Shown one piece after another: positions 22,101 to 32,800 of a stretch of DNA of 64,000 bases; position 1 is the stretch's first letter, and each line of letters starts with the position of its first letter. The stretch lies in assembly GCF_000218685.1 (NCBI RefSeq), contig NW_006763302.1, positions 99,180 through 163,179 on the forward strand, read 5' to 3'. Both the position numbers and the translations under genes were made by a program. The notes beneath the pieces were generated by a model, which did no database searches, was not told the DNA's origin, and was given only the letters and a program-made list of their open reading frames with translations. Origin of the DNA: Serpula lacrymans var. lacrymans S7.9 (Eukaryota; Basidiomycota; Agaricomycetes; Boletales; Serpulaceae).

Positions 22101-23268
22101 GAAACAAGTGGAAGAATACGTGAAAGGATGCGCAACTTGTCAACAAGCGAAAGTAAACACGCATCCCACCACCGTACCATTAATCCCAAACCAGACCCCA
22201 AAAATCACTGAACCAATGAAGTACCTATCCATAGACTTCATAACTGATTTACCAGAATGTTCAGGATACGACAGTATAATGGTCGTGGTAGACCAAGGTC
22301 TTAGTAAGGGGGTAATCCTCTCACCTTGTCATAAAACCATCGACGCACTCGAAACTGCACGAATCTTTCACGATTCCATCTTCAAACAATTCGGATTGCA
22401 CGATAAACTCATATCCGATAGGGGACCACAGTTCACCTCTGAAGTATCCAAAGAACTCCACAAACTCCTGAATATTGAAACTGCACTCTCCTCTGCGTAT
22501 CATCCCCAGACAGATGGACAAACGGAACGATCCAATCAAGAACTGGAGATCTACCTCCGCATATTTTGCCAGAACCAACCACACAGCTGGGCAAAATACC
22601 TTACAACCGCCGAATTCTGTCACAACCAAAGACCACACTCCACGAACAACCAATCGCCATTCTACCTCCTCATGGGATATGAACCCCGAGGAATCCCGAC
22701 TAAACACAGATCCATGAATATCCCATCAGTGGAAAAACGATTATCCGAACTGCTTAGGGCAAGGGAAAACGCCCTAAAAGCACACAAACTTGCGAGAAAC
22801 AAGATGATGAAACGAAACAACGGAAAGTTCACGCGATTCTCCGAAGGACAAAAGGTGTGGTTAGAGAACACCAACCTGCGAGAAAAAGCCACCGAATACA
22901 AGAAGTTCAATATGAAACGCATCGGACCTTTCCGCATCCAAGAAAAGATTTCCCCGGTAAACTACCGACTATCCCTGCCTCCCCATTGGAGGATACACAA
23001 TGTTTTCCACGTATCCCTTCTCACGCCGTATACGGAAACCAACACTCACAGCCCGAACTTTATCCGACCACCACCTGACCTGGTCAACGAAGAAGAAGAA
23101 TACGAAGTAGAAAGTATTCTTAGACACAAACCCTGGAAATGTGGGCGCCGCTACCTGATTAAATGGCGCCATTACCCTCATTCCGAAAACTCATGGGAAC
23201 CGGAAGAACACTTAACCAATGCTGCAGAGATACTGGAAGCCTATAAGAAGGACCACAAGCTGCGTTGA
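19111..23268 (+). pseudogene. Family-D pol: protease, RT, RNase H, integrase, chromodomain
   Basis: The polyprotein holds, in order: retropepsin with ALIDSGATDDF and LLGFPWLRKVNP (19210-19460); RT with [39 protein letters not shown] and MFFGMCNSPATF, then (after a solo LTR-C at 20258-20954) the catalytic YMDDILIF near 20978; RNase H with AADASKHATGAVLM and YQIYDKELLAVMRALKEWKH; integrase with HHDSLFAGHPGRLK...CATCQQAK, LSIDFITDLPE, LISDRGPQF and DGQTERSNQELE; GPF motif IGPFRIQEK; and a C-terminal chromodomain EVESILRHKPWKCGRRYLI. Stops at about 21029, 21652 and 21690 look like CGA to TGA or TGG to TGA/TAG changes. Confidence 0.93.
20258..20954 (-). mobile_element. Solo LTR, family C, inside family-D reverse transcriptase
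   Basis: A 697-bp LTR from TGTGAGGCAATG to CCTTACA with perfect duplications CGATG (20253-20257 and 20955-20959). The RT frame on either side joins cleanly at DYIDEGWMI when the LTR and one duplication are removed. A TATA-like CTATATAAAG on the minus strand sets the element sense. Confidence 0.95.
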
Positions 23269-23317
23269 AGAGACAATCACCCCACTACCAACAATCCTCT
23301 GTCTCTCAACACAAAAC

Positions 23318-24601
23318 ATGTCTACTTCTAACTCCACCGGCTTCCCTATCACCACCTACTCGATACCCGGCGACGCCAATTTGCTAGCCGACAAACGAGT
23401 GTCTTTTGCCCGTGGGCAACGACACAACCAAGCCGACGTCACTGACGCCATAGAATTAATGTCAGCAAAAGACGCCTATACCTATCTCTTTTACGAGACC
23501 AAAAAACGCTGCCCCCATGCGTATCACGCTCTTTCTTCCATGCATACCTTCCTTGCCATAGACCTCATAGCTGACGAACTCCTAAAAGCCATAAACTCAA
23601 TACATTCGTTGGAAAGCAAGCATTTGCGGCTCAACAATCAGGACTTGAGTATTTGTCGGGCACTCTGGATGGAAAAGTTAGTTTTGGAATCTTTGGAACG
23701 ACGCTTGAGGATGAGCTCCTCGAATGGGCAGATGGACTCGGCAAAGGAATATTTGGAATCAGGTGGGAGGACATTGCTAAACGAAGCTCGCACGCAGATA
23801 GAGCGAGACGGTTGTACGAGTACTCCTCCACCCGGTTTGTCCCTCCGGTCCCTGTCGCACCCAGACCAGACCAGTGTTACCCCGGAGCGCACTTACCACA
23901 TCATCACCCGTCGACCTACGCCCATCCCGTCGGAGGAAAAATATATTCCCACCGTCCCAACCAGCCCGATCTCACAAGAGTCGAGCCACTCCAGTCCCCG
24001 TTCCATTGGGTCGAACCCAAAACCACCGTCTCCCCCATCATCTCCACCTCGACCAGTGCCAAACACCCAAACCCGTTGCCTGACGAACTGACGAGGAGCC
24101 CGACGCGGCCGGCAAGAGGTGATACTCCAGATCCCCGCTGCCAGAACTCCATCAAAACAGCAGTCTCGTATGTCGAAGGGACAGAAAGACAGTCCGCCTG
24201 GCGCAATGCACAGGCCTGAGACTGGCTCTTCCTCTAACCCAATCAACGTAGATGATGACGTAGCCATGATCAATCAGTTGTACGCAGGAACGTACGACCT
24301 GGGAGATGACGATCCAACTACTCCCCAATCTGACACCTCATCCAACACCCGACGAAGATACCATGAAGGCATTCGTAATAATGCTCCATACTGCCAAAAC
24401 TGCGGTTGGAGCGATCATCGCACATACTATTGTGAGGCCTACTATTGCCCCGACTGTGACCGTCGTGCACCGGGACATAGTTTCAATTGGTGTCCCATCC
24501 GCAGGGAAGACGAGGATAAGATTCTGATGGAAGGATTACATGGAGATGTCAGCTACGACGACAGTTACAATATGGACGGCGAAGGTACCGAATTTCGGTG
24601 A
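23318..24601 (+). pseudogene. Additional ORF (ORF3) of family D with two zinc knuckles
   Basis: It starts 50 nt after the pol stop, lies between chromodomain and 3' LTR, and has about 427 codons in one frame with a single in-frame TGA at 24089-24091. The N-terminal part (MSTSNSTGFPITTYSIPGD) has a helical stretch around YTYLFYETKKRCPHAYHALS. The middle is Pro/Ser-rich and disordered. The end has two knuckles, CX2CX4HX4C (CQNCGWSDHRTYYC) and CX2CX6HX4C (CPDCDRRAPGHSFNWC), then an acidic tail. No signal peptide or membrane segment is seen, so it does not look like an envelope. I infer a nucleic-acid-binding accessory protein; I do not recognise a named family. It could instead be a captured host gene. 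Confidence 0.7.
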
Positions 24602-24613
24602 AACTCGGAGCAA

Positions 24614-24625
24614 GTAAGGGGGTAA
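24614..24625 (+). promoter_or_regulatory. Polypurine tract of family D
   Basis: GTAAGGGGGTAA lies directly before the 3' LTR at 24626. It is the plus-strand cDNA primer. Confidence 0.8.
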
Positions 24626-25040
24626 TGTTACGATCTCTATTGGGACATTTAAGAACTACTCATTTCTTTTTACTCATCGGTTATACCATCGGACCGATGA
24701 CTCATTTCCTTCACATACATTTCCGTTCCTCTCGCATTCACAGTACCTATTATAGTACTTAGTCCTCAACAGACGGACCTGCCCTAGATAGGACCTAACT
24801 CCTATCACCAATTCCTTTCCCTTATAAATACCATGTAACAGCAGTAGTATTCTCTAATATGATTCTATGCAGTTTACGCTTACAAAGCTAGACTCCTAAG
24901 ATCAGACTTCTATTCAGAAGAAGACCAACTCCCATTGGAAGACCTCCACTCAGAACTACGTTCTCGAACTTGTCTTCGGATAAGTCTCTTTACAAACCTT
25001 GACAAACCCTCAGACTTTGTTAAGCACTTCGTGCGTAACA
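24626..25040 (+). repeat. Family-D 3' LTR
   Basis: A 415-bp LTR nearly identical to 17371-17784. By eye there are seven transitions and one extra G (position about 24644). Several differences are TG in one copy against CA, or CG against TG/CA, as expected from deamination of ancestral CpG. Confidence 0.95.
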
Positions 25041-25453
25041 CTATAAAGGTAGTGATGAGGGAGTGGTTACCCCTTAAGCTGCAGAGAGTTTGTTGGTATA
25101 CAACAGGAGGACTCGCTGAGGAGTCTCCTTGATCTATTGGGGTTTATATACTGTTACAGGTTTGTTTGTACATATGTACTATATACAGTTGCTAAAGGCA
25201 GTGGCTGATGTTGTCATAGGGTGTAGCCCGTGTGACCAGCTCCACTGCGTGAGAGACTTGTAGCTAAAATAAGAAGAAAGCAGCGCAACGCAAGAAAGAG
25301 GAGTTTGAAAATTGTGTTATTGTAACACTATCATACTGCCATGATACTGGAGGCTGCACCTGATCCACGCACAGATGCACCTGCAGGTATTCTTGCAGGT
25401 CAACAAGTTATCTGTGGGTTGGTATGGGTGTGCAGTAAATCAGAGGTGTATGT

Positions 25454-26088
25454 TGTTACAATTGACATACCAGCACCTACTTATGTAGATATTATATTAC
25501 ATAAGTGAACTTCAGAGCTTTGCTCAAAGTGTTACTGTGTGATTATAACTGGCTTTTTTGTGGCTATCATTGTTTTTTCACATGATATTTATATATGTTT
25601 GTTATATAAAAAGCTTTGTATTTATGTTGTTATGGCATTGATTTGCCCAAAAATCCTTCTCCCACATTTGTTCCTGCACCCTGAGGGACCAAATATCCAA
25701 CGACTTATGCTTCACCTTTCTGTACTTTTACTTTTCATTTTCCAAGCTACATGACTGATTATATGATCATTGACTTTATTTTACATTTTGGACTTTTCAT
25801 AGTCACATAGCCAATCATGTGACACATCACCTGACCAGTGTCTAGACTCATTATGTGACTGGTCACATGCTAGACATCAGACTTTAAACATTATTTACCA
25901 CTGTACAGTACTTCATGTATTGTAGTATAAATACCTGAGCAATACATGGGGAAGGACTCAGCAAGTCCTCTTCTAGTGTATACCAAAAAGTTCCCTCTCT
26001 TGATGAGTTGTACCATTTATTCCATGAGTTGTAGCCTTTGAGGCTGTGCTCCAGTACCCCAAGATTATACCTTGTTGGTGTTGTCACA
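25454..26088 (+). mobile_element. Solo LTR, family B, with a smaller insertion
   Basis: It starts TGTTACAATTGAC and ends GTTGTCACA, like the copy at 10045-10459. Flanks TATGT (25449-25453) and TAAGT (26089-26093) match at four of five bases. Removing the insertion at 25484-25702 gives the normal length. Confidence 0.85.
25484..25702. mobile_element. 219-bp insertion with 5-bp duplication, unclassified
   Basis: It sits inside LTR-B between perfect duplications ACTTA (25479-25483 and 25703-25707). The ends TGTAGATAT and ATATCCAACG are imperfect inverted repeats and begin with TG, like a small LTR or a short nonautonomous element. It has no ORF, and no second copy is seen in the window. Confidence 0.7.
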
Positions 26089-26199
26089 TAAGTATTATAG
26101 TGCTACTTCAAGTCTTTTATGATATACAATTTTCAGACTTACATTTTTTCTTTCTCTGCTTCAACTTTCTTAGTTTTCACACACTTGTGCCATGTGGCA

Positions 26200-26541
26200 C
26201 TTTTGGGACAGCGTGTAGACCGGCCCGGACCGGTTGTAGTCACCCAGGAAGGTGAAGAAGAGTTCGAAGTCGAACGGGTGATGGACGCACGCTTGAAGCG
26301 TGGAAAACTAGAATTCCTAGTCCTATGGAAGGGCTATGGAGATGAGGACAGAATGTGGGAACCAGAAGCCCACCTGGACAATTCCCGTGATGCTGTTCGC
26401 AAATTTTATTCTAAAAACCCCTTGGCTCCTAGGAAGCTTAGAGGCATGGGCTCAAAACTTTTTAATTCCATTTTTCAACCTATGCCCGAAAATGTAACTA
26501 CCACCTTTGGTATTTGGTCGAGCCTGGAAGTCGAGCCTTAG
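26200..26541 (+). pseudogene. Family-A chromodomain fragment
   Basis: The chromodomain FEVERVMDARLKRGKLEFLV with WEPEAHL, then a tail ending SSLEVEP and stop at 26541. It closely matches 11523-11850 but is more intact. A possible Met at 26119 lies in LTR sequence, so any translation would give an LTR-chromodomain fusion, an accident of the deletion rather than a proven gene. Confidence 0.8.
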
Positions 26542-26552
26542 AGGGGGGGTAG

Positions 26553-26901
26553 TGTTACGATAACACAATTTTCGGACCTTCCCTTTAATTTTCAAACTCC
26601 TCTTTCTTGAGTTGCGCTGCTTTCTTCTTATTTTAGCTACAAGTCTCTCACGCAGTGGAGCTGGTCACACGGGCTACACCCTATGACAGCATCAGCCACT
26701 GCCTTTAGCAACTGTATAGTACATACATACAAACAAACCTGTAACAGTATATAAACCCCAATAGATCAAGGAGACTCCTCAGCGAGTCCTCCTGTTGTAT
26801 ACCAACAAACTCTCTGCAGCTTAAGGGGTAACCACTCCCTCATCACTACCTTTATAGTGTGTTCCTGTGTGCGCCAGAGTAACTAACTCTTGGTTGTTAC
26901 A
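26553..26901 (+). repeat. Family-A 3' LTR of the deletion derivative
   Basis: TGTTACGATAAC to GTTACA, 349 bp. It lacks roughly 60 bp of U3 compared with the reference copy. It follows a polypurine tract (about 26540-26552). Confidence 0.88.
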
Positions 26902-29213
26902 TGATAGTGTCTTCACCTGCAGATACTACCTGGGTGGTACCCAGGTGCATCCATGGCAGGCCCTAGAATAAATTAAATGGGTTAAACACTACATACAGTA
27001 CTATACAATGTATACTGAGCCAAGTGTTGTGATGTCTGACATAAGGATCTCCATTCCACAAACAAACAATAAAATGAAAACTATATATATCAATCTTCTT
27101 ATTTACTTGACTTTGGTCAAGCATGAGGCAAGGGATCACCCATTGAGAAAAAAAAGTGGTTATCTATAGGAGCAAGATTAAAAGATACTAACTGACCTCC
27201 AGATCAGAAAGGATGAGTAATCTGGTGGTCATAATCTGGTGGCCATGGAGTCCCACACTGAAGGTATGCTAAACCATTTCCCCAGGGTGGGGGCCTGCTA
27301 CCTTAATGAATCCCTAAACTATGTGTATAGCCCTTGTACTTTGAATATGATCCAGAGAACTGTTGAAAGAGCTGTATCAGCCATCAAAAATAGAGAACTT
27401 TGATGTATACTTTGGAGATCAGTTACCTTTGTAACATAATCCTGAAGCTATGTTTTTGTTTCAATCAAGTACATATATAGCAGAAGAACCTCGGATAATA
27501 GCGACTGGCAACAGGGTTGCTGCCAAAGCTAATGCCAGACAATATCAGGATGATCTGGTCAGTGCATGATTCCCTAGACCTCGGGTTTCGCACATCGGCT
27601 GTTCTCCATTTCGTCGACGACGGCTTCCGATAATCTGGTGGCTGATATAGCAGGAGAATATGCCTTAATAAGACAGGAGGCCAATGATTGCATCGACGCA
27701 AGTATGATCAATCAAATCGAAGAGAGATAATCGTCATGTAGGAGCATATGTTTTTTCCGTATCATTCCAAGAACGTCTTCATTTGATGAATGAAATGAAA
27801 TAGTGTGACACCAATAGTGACTCACCAGACATTATCAGAAGATCACAGAGCGAACATATCAATGTGAAGATCCTATAAATCATACCACCTTCAAGTTCGA
27901 GGCACTGTCCGAAACAAGCCAGACGTATCAGTGAACCCAGAAGGTAACCGAACATGCGTCCCTAACCATGGTCTGTCGACGTCGGCCCAACATGTAATGC
28001 CCATTTGAGTCGATATCACAGTGAAGACTCATCTGCAACGAAGTAGGTACAAACCGTGTGACTGCAGCTTGAAACCTTACTGCTTGCACATACACGTTTT
28101 CATGGTTTCATGCGAAGATGATCGTTATTTTGATGTACCAGCATCTGAGTTATGGAAGTGAACGGGGCCTAGAGAAAGAATGGATACTGACTGCGGTATG
28201 AATTTTCAATATCGAATCTCAGATCTTTGGTCAACGGGCAACGTGTTGGCGGCGTGATTCCCAGCACGAAGGAGAGACTGCGGAAATGTCCATCATCACT
28301 GGTTCAGGTTGATAACTTACCATTCATAACTGTTACCGTAAGCATCACAGCTGACATTGTCACAGCCTGATGGTCACCAAAACCAACACGACCCCGAGAG
28401 AGTCTCAAAAAAGCCTCAACATCAATGAACGTTTCGAATAAGATAAGAGAGTACTAAACTCGAGACTCAAATTGCAAGTGGTGGTGCAAGATGGGCTCAG
28501 GCTATTAACGGAAAGCTCCGTAGTATCCTTTATTTCGGTTGAATAAGTACAGTTAATTATACACAAGAAGTGATGGGTATGCGGCAACCTTGTTGTTATG
28601 TGTAAAGACAGGAAGATAAGCCACAGTGATGACAGTCTGTCCAAGTCACACACTTCTACTTGCTAACTACTGTGACACAGTTCAACGTTCAACACTTGTA
28701 GACTCGCCAGCACTGTGACAACCCATCAGCGCTAGCAACGAAAGTGGGTAACTAGTACTTCAAAATGTTTCAACATGATTTAAGTCCGAGTACTGTGATA
28801 GTACTAGTGTAACATGTCCTTTCTGATGTGAGTAGATGGTCAAATTGATAAGGGGGTATCTATAGGCGCTACCACAGCCAACATCCGATCATCGCTGCTG
28901 GTGGTTGCAGGGTCTTCGGGATGTTAGGTCGGCGAACGTTCTATTGCTTTAGGACCACTCGGAGTGCGAACAAGCCCCGATGGACTATGGCGGCGTTCAA
29001 GCTATTGGCGCCGACTTTTCCCAGTGAAAAGTTGTCGTTGACACGTCCCGAGAACGCACGACACGAACAGTCCTCAGCGCCTTCATGCCAGTCATACTCG
29101 ACATCATAACTTCTCTAGTTGCGATTCGCCATATGAACGAATTGCGAGCTCTCCTACTTGATTTAAATTAGTTAACCATATTCTCATAAATCATATTTCC
29201 AAGTGTTCAAATT
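26902..29213. other. Gene-poor stretch without a supported feature
   Basis: Both strands show only short frames (at most 82 codons), none with a motif I recognise. A run with GATAATCTGGTGG-type repetition occurs at 27220-27250 and 27630-27645. It separates the retroelement block from the first host gene. Confidence 0.4.
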
Positions 29214-29820
29214 TCAATCGTCATGAGGTTGCATGGCCTCAAAGGTAAATAGCTCGTTTTCGGGGTATCGGGGTGGTGGTCTCGTTGAAGGACGAACAGC
29301 GACCTGAAAGCCAGGGATCAACTTTGATAAGCATAGCAGATACGATATACGTACTTGAACAAAGCCCTCTTTACTTGGTATGGTCCAACTGCGGTCTCGA
29401 GAAGCAGTCTCTATGCTGCAGGAGGGTCAGCGCTGGTTGAAAAGAGAGGAGAGGAATGTTGAACTCACGTATATGCCTTCTGCGATGGTTGATATACAAT
29501 GTTCCACTCTTCAGGTGGAGGAGATGAAAGGAGGATGGCGGAAAGGTGTCCGTCTACTGTGGCTGTGGGGCTACCAGCCCAAAGTTGATAACGACCGTTA
29601 TCAAGTGCTTCAACTACAAACTTTGCACAAGGCGAATGTCAAAAAATACATCAGATCGACGGGAGATATGACTTACTTGCTGCACATCATGATGTGCTGG
29701 AAGCGAGAACACCTTCTTAGGAGCAAGATCTTGTTGTTCTCGCTTCGAGCGACCGATGCAGCCATCCTTCACTGCGACGCTTCTGATGATGTAGGTTCCA
29801 GTCTTTAGCTTTCTCGACAT
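29214..29820 (-). CDS. Cospin-like serine protease inhibitor (I66 family), four exons
   Basis: Small beta-trefoil inhibitor of the mycospin/cospin type, cytosolic in mushrooms and thought to deter fungivores by blocking serine proteases. Exons on the minus strand are 29820-29677, 29620-29469, 29415-29355 and 29303-29214. All introns are GT-AG (53-56, 53 and 51 nt) and phases join exactly, giving 148 aa, close to the family's usual 150. Visible signatures are LKTGTYIIRSVAV at the start, RSKREQQDLAPKKVFSLP, VEALDNGRYQLWAGSP, PEEWNIVYQP and a Tyr/Pro-rich end PPPRYPENELF. There is no signal peptide, as in the family. It is intact, which is unusual in this gene-poor stretch. The assignment rests on family resemblance recalled without a search. 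Confidence 0.8.
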
Positions 29821-32800
29821 GATGAAGAAATGGGGAGTTGGGGAGGTTGGTGAAGATGGAGGGATTTGGCATTGCTCGACTGCCTTTATATGCTGCAAAT
29901 GCTGTAACGTATGGTTGTCTGTAGGGAACCTAACGCCGTTACTTCGTGGTAAGCATAACACAGACTAGGCGAGTCAATTCACTCACCTCGAAGAGTGGGC
30001 TTCTTGCCGATGTGACCTGTGGTGATGAAAAACACGAGTTAAAAACGAGGATTCAGGATGAGTATTAGGAGAGCACCACTTTGAGCCGCTATTTCGTTTG
30101 AAGAGAGCCATCCTGACGACCTTGTGACTCCGACTCCTCGGATATAGTAAGATTATCTGCTTATCTGTGGCACGAAACCAGCCGTACTTTTACGAATTGG
30201 ATGAGGAGTTAGCTTCCTTTAAGTAAGTTATCCAGATGGCCGCATAATCCTCGTATGGAGACACCGTACAGGTGGGGGAATGTGTAACGCCCTTTGTAGC
30301 TGACGTTATAAAGCCTGGGAGAAGAATCTAGTCCGTCGTGGACTTGTAACAGACCAGTAAGTGATGGCTTGATCGGGTGTCAGTGCATTTCGGAGTCCAA
30401 AGAAAGGTCGATAGAAGAATTTTGTTAAAAGGGCAGTGCAGGGCTGGATCCTCGATGCAGGACAGACATAACAGCAACTCACGATATCTAGCTCCGCCCT
30501 GTTTAGCCTTGCCATGCAGATTTCGGGAAATCGGTACGATGAGGATGTGATTAGATGAGAAACGCTCGCCTTGACGCTCGCCTTAAAACGCTTGCCGACA
30601 CATCTTTCAAATGCCAGCGAGGAACAAGGTGGTATAAGTTCCAGGATGGGAATCTAGCTCCTCATTCTACGGTATAGACGTCAAGATGACGAAAGGTGGT
30701 GCGTAAAGAGCAGCTGCTTTGACATAATCAAGCGAAATGGGACATCACTGTACCGCCATGAAGAACGGGATAAAAGAATAAAAGAATTGAGTGAGAAGTT
30801 TGCGGTTACGAAAGCAGAGTAGAGCTACTTACGGGTACCTTAGTCAAAAGCCAAAATGAGAGAATCTTACCTGTGCATCTGTATTGCCGGCTACATGATG
30901 CGAGGGAATGCTGTAAAGAACAGTCCAGCTTTGCAGACGCTGAGGGCGAATCCGAAGTGAAGTCTATGGAAGACCGTTCATGTTCGATACATTGGAGCTA
31001 GTGCATAGCATGAGGTGTATCACAGGCCTGAGACGACGACGAGCTAATATTGGAGTAGTGATGATCCGTTCAAAGCTGGAGTATAGAATCCGACTGACAG
31101 GGGTGAACCTGACCTGTCAGCTCCAAAAACATACGTCGTCGCTTGTGGAGGCAAACTGACAGCACCCACTCAGTTCAGTTGAAAGGCAATGGAAGAAACA
31201 ACGAGGGTTGGGCCTGTGGGGTGCTGTACCGCCTAGAAGAAATTTCTCTTAGAACGAATTCGGAACATGACCATGATTCACATACCGTGACCATTCATAA
31301 AAATAGACATCGAGGACGTCGCATAGCCCAGCAAGCCGAGCATTATCATTGGTAACATGCGGCCTGTTTCATTCAACGAAACGGTCGCCCAATCGACATT
31401 ACGCGGAGTACACGCACATTAAACACATGCCTCCATTCTGATCAGAAAGCCAGATGTGATACAACACCTTTTGCGTTCCTTCGGCGATAAAACGAACAGA
31501 AGCCAGCACAAAGTGGTTCACTTTATCTCCGAAGGAGCTGCTCCGAGATTCAGGGTTTTTGCGTGTCATGGTGAAGTGCTCCTATGACCACTAGTCCACT
31601 GACTTTACAATGACTGGGGGCTGCATGGGTCCGAGTATATCCTGAGCTAAGTGTCAAGCGTATGGGCCGTAAAACGCGTGTATGGAATTGCACGTATCGA
31701 ATACTAGTACTCCATACTAGTATACGGAATGACATGGCACATCTGGTCAACTTTACACTCGAGTGCACGAGTGTCTCTTTTACTTATTCAAGCTCAGCGC
31801 GTAATGATACACTGCCACCCCAGGCCTCCAAGTCAGGATTGAGTTGCCCCCCAGGCTAGTAGAAAGTATTTTGTGTCGATATCTTTTTGCAAATCTCCAC
31901 ATAGACAAACTCAAAGAAAAGGCCGAAATATTTTGTGTCTGTATTAATCAATGCTAAAGAGGGTATGATCGAGGTAGAAATGTCTATCGGAATAAGGGGA
32001 GAGCCAGAATTTCAAGTTTGACCAGCGGAAGCGTGTATGCTTAGTCCAAACACGCCTGAGCCCCACCGTTTAGGTCCCGCGACGCAGCCGGGTCCTGATC
32101 CCAAATAGCAAAGAGGAAAAGCGCCAACATAGTATAGCACCTTCCAGTAGAGCATAGACTCCAACGTACCTCTGAGACATCGGAGACGAACGAGTTAAGT
32201 TCCTTGATAACTTTATTAAGAGCTAAAGCCGCTAGCACGGGAGGATTACTTGCATGTACGGAAGAGTGACGACTGCATTTGGACTGAGGTCTCAGAACCT
32301 CCATGCGGTCAGACTATGGTCATCCTCCTCGGCAACAAACCTTGAGCCGGTAGATACTAGTTATACAGGCTTGTTAGATAATGGCTCGAGGTTCTGGTGG
32401 CCGGTTTTGGTGATCTAAGGTAAACGTGTAGCTATACCGGGTTGGGACTTATCTATAAGGAGAAAATGGGGTGGTTCTGTTAACGAATAACATAGCCAGA
32501 GAATTATTTACTATACCGCGTGGGTAAAACTGTAAGCCAGACGCTGATTGCTCGGAGTAGTGAGTGCACCATCGTATTTCTTCTTCCGATTGTTAGTAAC
32601 TCAGTCTGCTTCCAAGTTAGCTGCTTTGAGACCGAGGGAAATTTTTAACTGGTTGAACGATGAGGCTAGAAATCTACCTGTGTTGAGACTGTTCTTTCAT
32701 CTTGCTATTAGACGATGTTCAATCTCATGAGAGACGGGCACAAGTGACGCTGAACATGCGGAACTTCAGCTAATAGTACCATAGGGTTAAAACGTGATAT

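Larger units (their letters stand above)
17371..25040 (+). mobile_element. Family-D Ty3/gypsy chromovirus, full length with both LTRs
   Basis: A 7670-bp element flanked by perfect duplications CTATA (17366-17370 and 25041-25045). The order is 5' LTR, primer site, gag, protease, reverse transcriptase, RNase H, integrase with chromodomain, an additional ORF, polypurine tract and 3' LTR. The two LTRs (414 and 415 bp) differ, counted by eye, by seven transitions and one 1-bp indel, so it is one of the youngest full elements here. It is no longer autonomous: gag has a frameshift, pol has stops, and a solo LTR-C sits in the reverse transcriptase. Confidence 0.95.
11093..25327 (-). mobile_element. 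Family-A Ty3/gypsy chromovirus, nearly full length with nested insertions
   Basis: In element sense it reads 5' LTR (25327 to 17322), leader with primer site, gag, protease, reverse transcriptase, RNase H, integrase, chromodomain, polypurine tract and 3' LTR (11511 to 11093). Three later events interrupt it: family-D element 17371-25040 in the 5' LTR, a solo LTR-B at 15498-15874 in gag, and an LTR-C fragment at 14391-14806 between protease and reverse transcriptase. The outer flanks GACTT (left) and CTATC (right) do not match, so one end may have been exchanged by recombination. It is inactive: several stops, a frameshift and a mutated polymerase motif are present. Confidence 0.88.
17322..25327 (-). 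repeat. Family-A 5' LTR, split by family-D element
   Basis: The LTR begins at 17322 (TCTAACAACC, first G mutated to C), breaks at 17370, and resumes at 25041 with the duplicated CTATA, ending TGTAACA at 25327. Its far part also lacks about 100 bp found in the copy at 6059-6477. Confidence 0.9.
26113..26901 (+). mobile_element. Family-A deletion derivative: LTR piece, chromodomain, LTR
   Basis: The left part (26113-26207) is the first roughly 95 bp of a diverged family-A LTR. It is joined directly to the pol C-terminus at GQRVDRPGPVVV, followed by the chromodomain, stop, polypurine tract and 3' LTR (26553-26901). Gag and nearly all of pol are gone. Confidence 0.8.

Noticed and set aside
23318..24601. 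ORF3 as a retroviral-type envelope gene
   Set aside because: No signal peptide, no membrane segment and no glycoprotein-like layout; it has zinc knuckles and disordered regions instead.
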